Positions 1-9,729 are shown, counted from the stretch's first letter. The stretch is DNA of 64,000 bases from AP-15 sp963733945 (GCA_963733945.1 CAVTFD010000033.1:170766-234765); one strand, 5' to 3'. Notes: generated by a model from the sequence alone, not told the origin. Translations and numbers: made by a program.

Positions 1-1
1 G

Positions 2-507
2 CTGCGCAGCTATACCGCCGCGAAAATCGCGGCCACTTGGGCCGATGAGCCGGCGCCGTTGCCGCCAGGGGATTATCACCCTCGGACTCCGGCGAGCAGC
101 GCAACCGACGTGGACATTGAAGACACCAGTTTGGGGCAGATGCTAAGCGAGGTCGAAGCCGATCTGCGGGACCTTCAGCCGCGGGACCCGATGCACCGTC
201 AGCTTTCCTTGACCATCCTCAACCAATTCGAGCAGTTGATGCGCATTCGCTGGAAAGTTATCGAAGAGTCTCATAACTCGATCTCGACACCATTCTACGT
301 CGTGCTCGCCTTCTGGCTGGTGATCGTGTTTGCCAGCTTCGGGTTGAGCGCGCCGCGAAATCTGCTGTCCTACATCACGATCATGCTGGGAGCGCTGTCG
401 ATCGCCTCGGTGATTTTGTAATCCTGGATCTCGACACGCCGTTCAGCGGGCTGTTTATGGTATCGAGCCAACCGATGCGCGATGCCTTGGCTCAGCTCAG
501 CCGATAA
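2..507 (+). pseudogene. DUF4239 (bestrophin-like) membrane protein, C-terminal part, frameshifted
   Basis: The reading frame is open from the window edge and ends in two hydrophobic segments (about 295-350 and 365-418) preceded by a charged helix, the usual C-terminal layout of DUF4239 membrane proteins of unknown function. A TAA at 419-421 interrupts it. Shifting one base restores 28 more residues (ILDLDTPFSGLF..., ending LAQLSR) to a TAA at 505-507, and this tail is typical of the family. One missing G around 417-420 (TTGGTAATC to TTGTAATC) would explain the break. The N-terminus lies outside the window. It is either a recent pseudogene or a sequencing indel. The family call is by pattern recognition. 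Confidence 0.65.
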
Positions 508-568
508 AGACGCGACTGGCTCGACAGGATTAAGATCCGCAGAAGAGATCAGCCCGGCGGAGGCGCTC

Positions 569-1780
569 ATGCCTAAATTCCTGACCCTCGACGACATCGA
601 TGTGCGCGGCAAGCGCGTATTGTTGCGGGCCGATCTGAACGTCCCGGTCAAAGACGGCAAGGTCACCGATGCGACCCGCATCGAGCGCCTCGCGCCGACG
701 ATCGAGGCACTGCTCAGCAAGGGCGCGGCGGTCGTCGTAATGTCGCATTTCGGCCGACCTAAGGGAGGGCCCGACCCGGCGCTGTCGCTGCGCCCATTGA
801 TCGCGCCGCTGCGGCAGGCGCTCGGTGGCCGCGAGGTCGTGTTCGCTGCCGATTGCCTCGGCGAGCCGGCAAAGCAGGTCGTTGCCGCACTCCGGCCAGG
901 ACAGGTGGCGCTCCTCGAAAATCTCCGCTTCCACCCCGGCGAGGAGGCCAACTCGCCCGATTTTGCCCAGGCATTGGCCCAACTTGGCGAGGTTTATGTC
1001 GACGACGCGTTCTCGGCGGCGCACCGCGCGCATGCCTCGATCGCGGCGCTCGCGCATTTGCTGCCGGCCGCCGCCGGCAAGCTGATGGAGGCCGAGCTCG
1101 ATGCGCTGTCGGCGGCGCTCGAACATCCGGTGCGCCCGGTCTTGGCGTTGATCGGCGGCGCCAAGGTCTCGACCAAGCTCGACCTGTTGCGCTTTCTGGT
1201 CAGCAAGGTCGACGTACTGGCGATCGGCGGGGCAATGGCGAACACTCTGCTCTATGCCCAGGGCACAGCGGTCGGCCGCTCGCTGTGCGAGCGCGATATG
1301 GCGGAGAACGCTCGCCAAATCATCGCTCTCGCCTCCGAACGCAACTGCCGGGTCATTCTGCCTGAGGATGCCGTCGTTGCTGCCGAGCTCGTTTTCGGAG
1401 CTGCTTCGCAGACCGTCGCGATCGACGGGGTCGCCGCCGACATGATGATCCTCGACATCGGCCCCGCGACGGTGGCGCGCGTCGCCGCCGCACTCGACGA
1501 GAGTCGAACCCTCGTCTGGAACGGGCCGCTCGGTGCTTTCGAGACCCCGCCTTTCGACCGCGGCACGCTGGCGGTGGCGAAGAAGGTCGCCGAACTCACC
1601 CGAATGGGACGGCTGCGCAGCGTCGCCGGCGGCGGCGACACAGTCGCTGCTCTCGCCGCCGCGGGGGTGACCGATCAGCTGTCCTATGTCTCGACCGCGG
1701 GCGGCGCCTTTCTCGAATGGCTGGAGGGGCGGGAATTGCCGGGCGTTGCAGCATTGGTCGCCGCTGCTCGCCAAGATTGA
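569..1780 (+). CDS. pgk: phosphoglycerate kinase
   Basis: 403 aa, the normal size for Pgk, which transfers the acyl phosphate of 1,3-bisphosphoglycerate to ADP in cytosolic glycolysis and runs in reverse in gluconeogenesis. Visible motifs are the substrate-binding RADLNVP near residue 20, the hinge GGAKVSTK near 195, NGPLGAFE near 317 and the nucleotide-binding GGGDT near 354. The frame is open further upstream (from 482), but the ATG at 569 gives the conserved start MPKFLTLDDIDVRGKRVLLR and has a GGAGG five bases before it. It follows the broken DUF4239 gene and precedes the CBS-domain gene. gapA and the other glycolytic genes that often accompany it are not seen here. Confidence 0.97.
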   Translation: MPKFLTLDDIDVRGKRVLLRADLNVPVKDGKVTDATRIERLAPTIEALLSKGAAVVVMSHFGRPKGGPDPALSLRPLIAPLRQALGGREVVFAADCLGEPAKQVVAALRPGQVALLENLRFHPGEEANSPDFAQALAQLGEVYVDDAFSAAHRAHASIAALAHLLPAAAGKLMEAELDALSAALEHPVRPVLALIGGAKVSTKLDLLRFLVSKVDVLAIGGAMANTLLYAQGTAVGRSLCERDMAENARQIIALASERNCRVILPEDAVVAAELVFGAASQTVAIDGVAADMMILDIGPATVARVAAALDESRTLVWNGPLGAFETPPFDRGTLAVAKKVAELTRMGRLRSVAGGGDTVAALAAAGVTDQLSYVSTAGGAFLEWLEGRELPGVAALVAAARQD

Positions 1781-1829
1781 CGCTGCTCCGGCCGCCCGGC
1801 ACATTTCGCGGAACCACAGGAGACGCCGT

Positions 1830-2570
1830 ATGCAGGCCTCGGAGGTCATGACCCGCAACATCGTGTCGATCGGGCGCGACGCGCCGATCCGCGACGCGAT
1901 CCGGCTGATGCTCGACAACAAGGTGAGCGGCCTGCCGGTGGTGGATGCCGGCGGCAAAGTGATCGGAATCCTGACCGAAGGCGATCTATTGCACCGCAGT
2001 GAGATCGCCACCGAAAAGCACCACTGGCGGTGGCTCGAATTCGTGCTGGGGCCGGGGCGAATGGCCAGCGAATATGTCAAGACCCATGGGCGCGTCGTCG
2101 GCGAGCTGATGACTCGCGAGGTCGTGACCATCGGCATCGACACGTCGCTCGGCGACATCGTCGCCCTGATGGAGCATCACCACGTCAAGCGTCTGCCGGT
2201 AATCGACGATGGTAAGCTCGCCGGCATCGTCAGCCGCGCCGATCTGCTGGCCGCGCTTGCTAAAGCGCTCGACGCGCAGGCAGCCCCGGCGGCGAGCGAC
2301 GAGGATATCCGCGCGCGAGTTCTGGCCGAATTGGAAAAAGTCGACTGGGCGCCGCGCGACGGGTTGACGATCGCGGTCGCCGACGGCGTCGTCGAGCTGA
2401 GCGGGGTCGTCTTCGACGAGCACGAACGCGAGGCGCTGCGCGTCGCCGCCGAGAACATACCGGGGGTCAAGGGGATCTCGGATCGCCTGGTCTGGGTCGA
2501 GCCCGTTTCCGGGACCGTCATCGAGGCTACCCAGGAAGCTCCACAGACGATCGCGCCGCGCACCCGCTGA
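1830..2570 (+). CDS. CBS-domain protein with C-terminal BON domain
   Basis: 246 aa, cytosolic. Two CBS domains occupy about residues 1-60 (ASEVMTRNIVSI...) and 95-150 (GELMTREVVTIG...), and a BON domain about 165-235 (RDGLTIAVADGVVELSG). CBS pairs usually bind adenosyl ligands and act as energy sensors; BON domains are thought to contact membranes or phospholipid. The start ATG at 1830 has AGGAGA six bases upstream; the longer open frame from 1686 lies inside the end of pgk and is discarded. The gene starts 49 bases after pgk and may be co-transcribed with it. The physiological role is unknown. The domain call is firm. Confidence 0.88.
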   Translation: MQASEVMTRNIVSIGRDAPIRDAIRLMLDNKVSGLPVVDAGGKVIGILTEGDLLHRSEIATEKHHWRWLEFVLGPGRMASEYVKTHGRVVGELMTREVVTIGIDTSLGDIVALMEHHHVKRLPVIDDGKLAGIVSRADLLAALAKALDAQAAPAASDEDIRARVLAELEKVDWAPRDGLTIAVADGVVELSGVVFDEHEREALRVAAENIPGVKGISDRLVWVEPVSGTVIEATQEAPQTIAPRTR

Positions 2571-2601
2571 ACATCAAACTTTGGGGAAGTGGAAGGCCGA
2601 G

Positions 2602-4656
2602 GTGGCGATATACCGCATCGGCATCGATGTCGGCGGAACCTTTACGGATCTCGTCGCAGTCGACGATCTCGGCGGGGCGACCCTAGAGAAAGTTGCGTCG
2701 ACCCCCGACGACCCCTCGATCGGCGTGCTCGACGGGCTGGAGCTGCTGGCGCAACAACTCGGTCGCGAGCGCGCAGCGCTGCTGGCCGAGACCGACCGCA
2801 TCATCCACGGCACCACGGTTGCAACCAACGCCCTGCTGGAGCGCAGCGGCGCGCGCGTCGGGCTGCTGACGACCGAGGGGCATCGCGATGTGATCGAGAT
2901 GCGCGAAGGGCTCAAGGACGATCGCTACAATCTGCGTCTGCCACCGCCTGAACAGCTCGTTCCGCGACGGCTGCGGCTGGGGGTGCTTGAGCGTCTACGC
3001 GGCGACGGCAGGATCGAGACGCCTCTCGATCAGGCTTCGCTCGACCAGGCCATCGCCGTGCTCAAGCGCGAACGGGTCGAGGCGGTGGCCGTGTGCTATC
3101 TCCACGCTTGGCGCGATCCGAGCCATGAACGCGCCACCCGCCAAGCCGTCGAACGCGAGCTGCCGGGCGTTTATGTGTCGCTGTCCGCCGAGGTGCTGCC
3201 GCAGATCAAGGAATTCGAGCGAGTCTCGACGACCGTGGTCAACGCCTATGTCGGGCCAGTTGTATCGCGGTATCTGGAGCGGCTCGAGCGGCGCCTCGCC
3301 GAGGCCGGGTATCGCGGCCCGACTTTGATTATTCAGTCGCATGGCGGTGTCGCACCGATAGACGAGGCGGGCCGGCTGGCGGCGGGCGCCGTACTTTCCG
3401 GGCCGGCGGGCGGTGTCGCCGGCAGCGTCCATGCGGCGCGGTTGGTCGGTGCCGCCGATCTGATCCCGTTCGACATGGGAGGGACCAGCACCGATATATC
3501 CCTGATCGTCGCGGGGCGTCCGATCCTGTCGACCGGCCGCCGTGTCGCCGGCCAGGCGATCGCGCTGAACAGCCTGGACATCGCCAGCATCGGCGCCGGC
3601 GGCGGCTCGATCGCCCGGGTCGATAACGGCGGCATCCTGCATGTCGGCCCGCACAGCGCCGGCGCGGTTCCAGGCCCGGCCTGTTACCACAACGGCGGCT
3701 CCGAGGCGACGGTCACCGACGCCAATCTTGTGCTGGGTTATCTCGACGAGGCGAGCTTTCTGGGCGGTCGGCGACGGCTCGACCGCGCCGCGGCCGAGGC
3801 CGCGGTGGACCGTATCGCGGCCGCGCTCGGCACCAGACGGCTCGCCGCGGCTCAGGGGATCCATCGCGTCGTCAACACGAATATGGCCGAGGGGGTTCGG
3901 TTGGTCTCGGTGCGCCGCGGCGTCGACCCCAGGCAATTCGCCCTGCTCGCCTTTGGCGGGGCCTCGGGGCTGCACGCGACCGATATCGCCCGCCAGCTCG
4001 ACCTGACGCGGGTCATTGTGCCGAGGGTTGCGGCAGTGCTGTCGGCTTGGGGCATGCTCACCACAGATCTGCGCTTCGAAGTCGCGCGCACCCATATCGG
4101 CGATACCCGCGCGCTTGACGGGGCCGCGATCAAACGGCTCTTCGACGAGATGGAGGCCGAGGGGCTGACGCGGTTGCGCGCTTCATTCGACGGGCCTGCG
4201 CGAGCCACGCGTTCGGTCGATATGCGCTACGGCGAGCAGGTGTTCGAGATTGCCGTGCCGCTCGACGATGTTGACTGGACCATGCCCGATCCGCTCGCAC
4301 AGATCGTCGAGCGGTTTCACCGCCGCCACGAAAAGCTTTACACCTATTCCTCACCCGACCGGGAAACGGTCCTCGTCAATGCCCGCGTCGCCGTCGCCGG
4401 CATCCTTTCGGCATTACCACAGGAGCCCTGTTTGCCCGAGGGGGCGCTAGCGAGGCCGCTCTGTCAGCGGCGAATTTGGCTCGACGAGTGGATCGCGGCG
4501 ACCGTCTGGGATTTCGACGCGTTAGCCCCTGGGCAAGTTGTCGAAGGCCCCGCCATCATAGAATCCGCAATGACCACGGTGCTGTTGCGTGGCGGCGATC
4601 GCGCCACGGTCACCCCACTCGGTTGGATCGACATCGCCCTCTCACCGCGCCACTGA
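2602..4656 (+). CDS. hydantoinase/oxoprolinase family protein (HyuA-type ATPase subunit)
   Basis: 684 aa. The N-terminal ASKHA-type nucleotide fold begins IGIDVGGTFTDLVAVDD; a second phosphate-binding motif, FDMGGTSTD, lies near residue 289, with SGPAGGVAG before it. This is the architecture of N-methylhydantoinase A and the 5-oxoprolinase alpha part, which hydrolyse cyclic amides using ATP. No HyuB partner is adjacent, so the substrate is open. The GTG at 2602 is preferred over the TTG at 2581 because GGAAGG lies five bases before it and it leads straight into the conserved N-terminus. A second, shorter HyuA-like protein is encoded at 54534-56087. Confidence 0.88.
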   Translation: MAIYRIGIDVGGTFTDLVAVDDLGGATLEKVASTPDDPSIGVLDGLELLAQQLGRERAALLAETDRIIHGTTVATNALLERSGARVGLLTTEGHRDVIEMREGLKDDRYNLRLPPPEQLVPRRLRLGVLERLRGDGRIETPLDQASLDQAIAVLKRERVEAVAVCYLHAWRDPSHERATRQAVERELPGVYVSLSAEVLPQIKEFERVSTTVVNAYVGPVVSRYLERLERRLAEAGYRGPTLIIQSHGGVAPIDEAGRLAAGAVLSGPAGGVAGSVHAARLVGAADLIPFDMGGTSTDISLIVAGRPILSTGRRVAGQAIALNSLDIASIGAGGGSIARVDNGGILHVGPHSAGAVPGPACYHNGGSEATVTDANLVLGYLDEASFLGGRRRLDRAAAEAAVDRIAAALGTRRLAAAQGIHRVVNTNMAEGVRLVSVRRGVDPRQFALLAFGGASGLHATDIARQLDLTRVIVPRVAAVLSAWGMLTTDLRFEVARTHIGDTRALDGAAIKRLFDEMEAEGLTRLRASFDGPARATRSVDMRYGEQVFEIAVPLDDVDWTMPDPLAQIVERFHRRHEKLYTYSSPDRETVLVNARVAVAGILSALPQEPCLPEGALARPLCQRRIWLDEWIAATVWDFDALAPGQVVEGPAIIESAMTTVLLRGGDRATVTPLGWIDIALSPRH

Positions 4657-4812
4657 GATCAATGAGGAGACTTGATCCGCCGTGGGAGCCAGTAGACGGC
4701 CGCAGCCGGATCGGCTATCTGCTGACCAGACGCTCCATTCACCACGGTGGACGATCGGGGCATGGCAATGGCCGCGATTCACGCGCTGTCACGTTGAACA
4801 GGAGAAAAAGCG

Positions 4813-5565
4813 ATGATCCATCTCTATTTCTGGCCGACAGGCAATGGCAAGAAGACCGTCATTTTGCTCGAGGAGTTGGGAACCCCCTACACGATCAAGC
4901 CGATCAATATTGGTCGCGGAGACCAGCTCACCCCGGAATTCCTGAAAATATCTCCCAACGGCCGGATGCCGGCGATCGTCGACGACGATCCGATGGGCGG
5001 CGGCGCTCCGATTTCGATCTTCGAATCCGGGCCGATCATGACCTACATCGCCGAGAAAGAGGGACGGTTCCTGCCGTCGGACCCGCGCGGCAAATATGAT
5101 GTTGCTCAGTGGGTCAGTTGGCAACTCGGCAATCAGGGCCCTAAGCTCGGTGAGCAAGGCCATTTCCGGCGGGCGCTCGAGAGCGGCAACAACGGCGACC
5201 TTTCCTACGCCATTCGCCGCTTTGACAATGAGACACATCGCATCTACGGGGTGATGAACCTCGGTCTGTTCAACAAGCGGTATCTCGCGGCCGGCGAATA
5301 CACGATCGCTGATATGATCTGCTATCCTTGGGCGTCGAGCTGGGCGACCCGCAAGATCGACATTGACGAATTTCCAAACGTCAAGGGCTGGCTTGAGGAA
5401 ATCGGCGAGCGGCCGGCCGTCAAGAAAGCGATGGCGATGGGGCCGGAGTTCCGTGAGGACCCGGCGTCGATCAGCCCGGCGGAGCAGCTCCGTCGCAGAC
5501 AACTGGTGGGGGACCAGCGGGCGCAATCGATCCCCGCGGAATGGATACAAGCTGCGCAAGGGTAG
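4813..5565 (+). CDS. glutathione S-transferase family protein
   Basis: 250 aa. The N-terminal thioredoxin-like domain (about residues 1-85) begins MIHLYFWPTGNGKKTVILLE and contains the cis-proline region NGRMPAIV; an alpha-helical C-terminal domain follows with ADMICYPWAS, typical of GST-C. It resembles the YghU/YfcG group, cytosolic enzymes that reduce disulfides or conjugate glutathione. AGGAGA precedes the ATG by eight bases. It stands alone, separated from the hydantoinase gene by 156 bases in which nothing else is seen. The exact substrate cannot be inferred. Confidence 0.9.
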   Translation: MIHLYFWPTGNGKKTVILLEELGTPYTIKPINIGRGDQLTPEFLKISPNGRMPAIVDDDPMGGGAPISIFESGPIMTYIAEKEGRFLPSDPRGKYDVAQWVSWQLGNQGPKLGEQGHFRRALESGNNGDLSYAIRRFDNETHRIYGVMNLGLFNKRYLAAGEYTIADMICYPWASSWATRKIDIDEFPNVKGWLEEIGERPAVKKAMAMGPEFREDPASISPAEQLRRRQLVGDQRAQSIPAEWIQAAQG

Positions 5566-5690
5566 TGTTCGATCCCCAGGGCTCAAAGGGGCGGGTGACG
5601 GCCGCTTAGACGCCGATCACCCGCGCTCCGGCGGTTCGGCGACAACCGATCGGCGCCGCGACTCCGGCCGGCCGGCCGGTTGCGAGGATC

Positions 5691-5963
5691 TCACGGGCGA
5701 TTGTAGGACGGAAATAATTCGTCGGGGTCGTTGACCCATACGAACGGTATGCCGTGCTGATCGGCGCAATCAACAGCGTGCCGAAACTCTGTCTCGATCG
5801 TCGTATGGAGCCTGCTTTGGTCGATGACCATTCCGGCTGACTCGCTTGAGGGAAAGCGCCAGCTTCCCACAATGCGATTTGGATCGGTCGGGCTTTGGTT
5901 GACTTTGAATTCGATGTACCGCGCGCCGCCCGCCTCTTCCTTGCCTTCGATGATCGCAACCAC
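5691..5963 (-). CDS. hypothetical small protein
   Basis: 90 aa beginning MVAIIEGKEEAGGARYIEF from a GTG with GGGAG six bases upstream on the minus strand. It has no signal peptide, no hydrophobic segment and no motif I recognise. It is mixed alpha/beta in character and ends DPDELFPSYNRP. It sits alone between the GST and MetE-like genes, antisense to both. The rest of this 630-base gap (5566-5690 and 5964-6195) holds nothing I can support. It is kept because of its ribosome site and because it is not the shadow of another gene. Confidence 0.5.
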   Translation of the reverse strand: MVAIIEGKEEAGGARYIEFKVNQSPTDPNRIVGSWRFPSSESAGMVIDQSRLHTTIETEFRHAVDCADQHGIPFVWVNDPDELFPSYNRP

Positions 5964-6195
5964 TGGCCACTCCCGAGTACGAACGGCTGCAATCGAAGCG
6001 TGTCACTGCAACCTGCTTGATTTTTAGTTGCCGTACCGGCCGGAGACAAGATCCCGCGAGCGTGCGTTTACTCCTCACCGAAGTGCCGCGTTCGAAGATG
6101 CCGCTTAGCCTTTGCCGCGCTTGTCCTTCCCACCAGCTGGCTCCCGAGCGTAGGCTTGTGCCCGGCGACAAGGCCGACGGCTCGGGAGGGACGAG

Positions 6196-7371
6196 ATGAA
6201 GCGAAGCACGGAGCGGATCCTTACAACCCATGTCGGCAGCCTGCCGCGGCCGCCGGATCTGCTCGAGATGATCCAGGCGAAAGAACGAGGTGGCCCGCTT
6301 GATGCCGAAGCCTATGCGAACCGAGTCGTGACCGCAGTCAAGGAGGTCGTGCACAGGCAGGCCGAGAGCGGTATCGACATCGTCGCTGATGGCGAGATGG
6401 GCCGGTTCGGGTTCATCCCCTACGTCAACGAGCGCCTCACCGGGATCGAGCCGCGCAAGAACCCCGGCGGCGAGGGCACTTGGGCGCGCTCGCGCGAGTA
6501 CTTGGCGTTTCCCGAATACTACAGCTGGGCCGCGCAGATGCCGGGGACGGCGGGGAGGGCGCCGCCAACGCGATGGGTATGCACCGGCCCCATCGCCTAC
6601 AAGGGTCACGACGCACTAAAGCGCGACATCGACACTCTGAAGGCCGCGCTCGCCAGCATCGCCTGCGAAGAGGCCTTTATGCCGGCGGTGTCGCCGGCCC
6701 AACTCGCCGGCTGGAACAGGAACGAATTCTATCAAACCGACGAGGAGTTCCGAGTGGCGGTGGCCGACGCGCTCAACGAGGAATACAAGGCGATCGTCGA
6801 CGCCGGCCTCGTCTTGCAGATCGACGACCCGCAATTGGCGAGCCACTATACGACGCACCCCGAGCTCGACATCGCCGACTGCCGCCGCTGGGCGAATGCG
6901 ACGGTCGAGTTGCTGAACCAGGCTTTGCGCGGCATTCCGCCCGAGCGCGTGCGCTATCACACCTGCTATGGCATCAATATCGGTCCGCGCGTGCATGAGC
7001 TCGAACTGAAGCACATCGCCGACATCATGCTGCGCATCAATGCCGGCGGCTATTCGTTCGAGGCGGCCAACCCGCGTCACGAGCACGAGTGGCGGGTCTG
7101 GGAAACGGTCAAGTTGCCGGAGGGCAAGGTATTGATCCCCGGCATCGTCACCCATTCCTCCAACCTGGTCGAACATCCCGAGGCGGTCGCCCAGCGGATC
7201 GCGCGGTTTGCCGGCGCCGTCGGCCGCGAAAACGTCATTGCCGGCGCCGATTGCGGCTTCGCAAGTTTTTCGACTTCTTGCGAGGTCCATCCGAGCGTCG
7301 TCTGGACCAAGCTGGCGGCATTGGCAGAAGGAGCGCGCCTGGCCACGAAGGAATTGTGGGGCACAGCCTGA
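6196..7371 (+). CDS. MetE C-terminal-like (cobalamin-independent methionine synthase family) protein
   Basis: 391 aa, half the size of full MetE and equal to its catalytic half. It begins with the family motif LTTHVGSLPRPP. The zinc ligands of MetE can be matched: His and Cys in YHTCYG (about residue 253), Glu in SFEAANPRH, and Cys in AGADCGF (about 350). Such stand-alone proteins include thiol alkyltransferases such as epoxyalkane:coenzyme M transferase as well as core methionine synthases; the substrate is not evident. A paralogue lies at 59201-60370 but appears to have lost the Glu. It converges with the MFS gene 24 bases downstream. Confidence 0.85.
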   Translation: MKRSTERILTTHVGSLPRPPDLLEMIQAKERGGPLDAEAYANRVVTAVKEVVHRQAESGIDIVADGEMGRFGFIPYVNERLTGIEPRKNPGGEGTWARSREYLAFPEYYSWAAQMPGTAGRAPPTRWVCTGPIAYKGHDALKRDIDTLKAALASIACEEAFMPAVSPAQLAGWNRNEFYQTDEEFRVAVADALNEEYKAIVDAGLVLQIDDPQLASHYTTHPELDIADCRRWANATVELLNQALRGIPPERVRYHTCYGINIGPRVHELELKHIADIMLRINAGGYSFEAANPRHEHEWRVWETVKLPEGKVLIPGIVTHSSNLVEHPEAVAQRIARFAGAVGRENVIAGADCGFASFSTSCEVHPSVVWTKLAALAEGARLATKELWGTA

Positions 7372-7395
7372 CCAGCCGGAGAAGGCTGCCGTCGG

Positions 7396-8829
7396 CTAAT
7401 CCGCAATGCTGGAGAGCGGGCGGGCGACGCTTTCCAGCGGCCGCCGCTCGGCCTTGACGCCGATTGCGAATTCCGTCAGCGCCGCCACGATCATCAGACC
7501 TGCGCCGAGGAGGTAGCCGGCGAAAACCGCGCTGCGCTCGCCGGTGCTGACCAAGATGCCGAACAGCCAGGGCGAGATCACGCCGCCTGTCGCGGTGCCG
7601 AGTGCGTAGAACAACGCGATGGCAAGAGCTCTTGCTTCGAGCGGGAAACTTTCGCTGACCGTCAAATAGGCGGAACTAGCGGCAGCCGAGGCGAAAAAAA
7701 AGATGACGGTCCAGCAGGCGGTTAGCTGCACCGCGTCGAGCAGCCCTTCGCGGAACAGCCAGCCGACGATCGCCAGCAATATCCCCGAGAGCGCATAGGT
7801 GGCGCCGATCATCGGCTTGCGACCGAGCGTGTCGAACAGCGGACCGAGCACCAATGGTCCGAGAAAATTGCCGAGCGCGAAAGGCAGGATATACCAGCCG
7901 ACCGAGGCAGACGGGACCGCGTAGAATCGGGTCAGAACCAGCGCATAGGAAAAGAAAATCGCGTTGTAAAAGAACGCCTGCGCCGCCATCAGCACGAGCC
8001 CCAGGAACGCGCGCTGCGGATAGTCACGCAGGATCCCCAGCAGCATGCGAGCGAGCGGCGTGCGCGAGGACACCGCAAGACGAATCCGCGCGCCGACTAA
8101 CAGCGCTGCCGCGCCCGCCCCTACCCGGCGCTCGATCATGCCGATCACCGCCTCGGCCTCGCCAAGCCGGTCGTGCAGCATCAGCCAGCGAGGGCTTTCC
8201 GGGAGGTAGCTGCGCAACAATAGGATGCCGAGACCGAGCACCGCGCCGATCCCGAACGCGGCGCGCCAGCCCATATCCGGAGGCAGTCGGCCGGGCTGCA
8301 GGACCACGACTGCGCCGGCCGCGCCGAGTGCGGCGCCCAGCCAGAAGCTGCCGTTGATCGCCAGATCGGTGCGCCCGCGAAACCGCGCCGGCACCAGTTC
8401 CTGGATCGCCGAGTTGATCGCCGCATATTCGCCGCCGATGCCGGCGCCGGTCACAAAGCGGAACAGCGCGAAACTCGCGAAATCCCACGAGCCGGCGGTG
8501 GCGGCGGTCGCGGTCAAATAGAGCCCCAAGGTGACAAAGAACAATTTGCGGCGGCCGAAACGGTCGGTCAGATAGCCGAACAGCAGCGCACCAAGGACCG
8601 CCCCGGCGAGATAGGCGCTGCCGACGGCGCCGACCTCGGCGGCCGAGAAGCGCAGCACCGGGCTCTCCTGCAGGGCGCCGGCGATCGAGCCGGCCACCGT
8701 CACCTCGAGCCCGTCAAGGATCCAGGTGACGCCCAATGCCACGACGACCAGGGTATGAAAGCGGGTCCACGGCAGACGATCGAGCCGCGCCGGAATGTCG
8801 GTTTCGATAATCGATGCGCCGTCGTCCAT
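7396..8829 (-). CDS. MFS transporter, metabolite:proton symporter type
   Basis: 477 aa with about 12 hydrophobic segments. The cytoplasmic loop after helix 2 carries the MFS signature DRFGRRK, and a hydrophobic GAGIGGEYAAIN stretch precedes a second conserved loop, as in the sugar/aromatic-acid:H+ symporter groups. It is an inner-membrane secondary carrier for a small organic molecule, probably an acid or sugar; the substrate cannot be named. It is divergent from creA with a 92-base gap and convergent with the MetE-like gene. The start chosen is the ATG at 8827-8829. Confidence 0.85.
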   Translation of the reverse strand: MDDGASIIETDIPARLDRLPWTRFHTLVVVALGVTWILDGLEVTVAGSIAGALQESPVLRFSAAEVGAVGSAYLAGAVLGALLFGYLTDRFGRRKLFFVTLGLYLTATAATAGSWDFASFALFRFVTGAGIGGEYAAINSAIQELVPARFRGRTDLAINGSFWLGAALGAAGAVVVLQPGRLPPDMGWRAAFGIGAVLGLGILLLRSYLPESPRWLMLHDRLGEAEAVIGMIERRVGAGAAALLVGARIRLAVSSRTPLARMLLGILRDYPQRAFLGLVLMAAQAFFYNAIFFSYALVLTRFYAVPSASVGWYILPFALGNFLGPLVLGPLFDTLGRKPMIGATYALSGILLAIVGWLFREGLLDAVQLTACWTVIFFFASAAASSAYLTVSESFPLEARALAIALFYALGTATGGVISPWLFGILVSTGERSAVFAGYLLGAGLMIVAALTEFAIGVKAERRPLESVARPLSSIAD

Positions 8830-8921
8830 AGATGGATAACGCTCCGAGCGAGGAATTTGCCATGGTCGCGGCCATCCGGCGGTGATCAGTTCGCCGGGCG
8901 AGCCCGTTCAGGGATGATCAC

Positions 8922-9410
8922 ATGAAATCGTATCTATCGTACCGATTGGCGGCGGTGCTCCTTTGCCTCTCTGCCGTTGCGACGCGCGCGGAGCAGGTCG
9001 GCAGCTTCAGCAACGACTGGACCGGCAACGGCATGGTCGTCGAGGCCTTTGCCGATCCGCAAATCGCCGGTGTCACCTGCCATGTCGTCCATTTCGACCG
9101 CAGCGTGCTTGACCGGCTGACCAAGGGGAACTGGTTTGAGAACCCGTCGAACAGCGCGATTTCCTGCAGTCAGAGCGGGCCGATTAGTGTCGGCAAGATC
9201 GCCCTCGGCCCCAAGGGCGAGGAGATCTTCTCGCAGCGGATGAGTCTGTTCTTCAAGTCGATCGCGGTGCGCCGGATCTACGACCAGAAGAACGACACCT
9301 TGATCTATGTCGCCTACAGCCGGCAGATCAAGGACGCCAGCGCCAAGATGGGCCTGGCGACCGTCTCACTCTACAACACTCACCCCAACTGGACCATCGC
9401 CAAGCCCTGA
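8922..9410 (+). CDS. creA: CreA family periplasmic protein
   Basis: 162 aa. A signal peptide of about 23 residues (KSYLSYRLAAVLLCLSAVA, then ATRAEQ) is followed by the conserved CreA core: VVEAFADPQIAGVTCHV, NSAISCSQSGPI and FKSIAVRRIYD. The family is widespread in proteobacteria and its function is unknown. Two cysteines (in VTCHV and ISCSQ) may pair in the periplasm. Its last codons (TIAKP, stop) and the following 300 bases are echoed at 14.2 kb, see the repeat entries. Identification is by similarity to E. coli CreA from memory. Confidence 0.88.
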   Translation: MKSYLSYRLAAVLLCLSAVATRAEQVGSFSNDWTGNGMVVEAFADPQIAGVTCHVVHFDRSVLDRLTKGNWFENPSNSAISCSQSGPISVGKIALGPKGEEIFSQRMSLFFKSIAVRRIYDQKNDTLIYVAYSRQIKDASAKMGLATVSLYNTHPNWTIAKP

Positions 9411-9729
9411 CCCCCTCGCCGTCAATTCCCGTTCAACCGGGAAATTTCCCCGTCGCGGCCCGAAAACGGTCGATCGACCTAAAAAACTTCAGGTAACTCA
9501 ATGTCCTGCAGGTGAGCGCTGTCAGCATAACGCCGGATTGTGGCGGAAGACCGTAGGTCCACGCGCGGCTGTGCGAGCCAGGCCTATTTCGTGAATGCCG
9601 GTTGTAGCCGAGTGGCACCGCCTGTGGCGAGCGGCCATACGTAGCGATCAAACGTCAGACCGACCACTGCCATTTGGCCGTCGGTCCGCAGGGCAAACCG
9701 TCCGGCGGCGCCCTCGCGGATGCGCCGAA
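9385..9729. repeat. left copy of a degenerate direct repeat (partner 14218-14730)
   Basis: This stretch fills most of the gap after creA. It matches 14218-14730 in the same orientation: the creA tail (ACCATCGCCAAGCC then a stop), an inverted repeat (AATTCCCGTTCAACCGGGAA), CAGCATAACGCCGGATTGTGG, and the 3' end of an acetyltransferase gene. The right copy has about 110 extra bases, including a 21-bp array. The two copies flank the efflux pair and the KirBac gene. The remainder of the gap (9730-9972) shows nothing further. Confidence 0.75.
9584..9729 (-). pseudogene. 3' remnant of a GNAT acetyltransferase gene
   Basis: On the minus strand this reads through FDRYVWPLATGGATRLQPA to a TAG at 9584-9586, almost identical to the C-terminus of the intact acetyltransferase at 14600-15238. 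Upstream residues (GRFALRTDGQMAVVG versus ERFGLAADGQMEVVG) are more diverged, and no N-terminal part exists. It is a relic of a duplicated gene and not expected to be expressed. Confidence 0.75.

Noticed and set aside
530..2158. 542-codon minus-strand frame across pgk and the CBS-BON gene
   Set aside because: Antisense shadow of two well-identified genes with no motif of its own.
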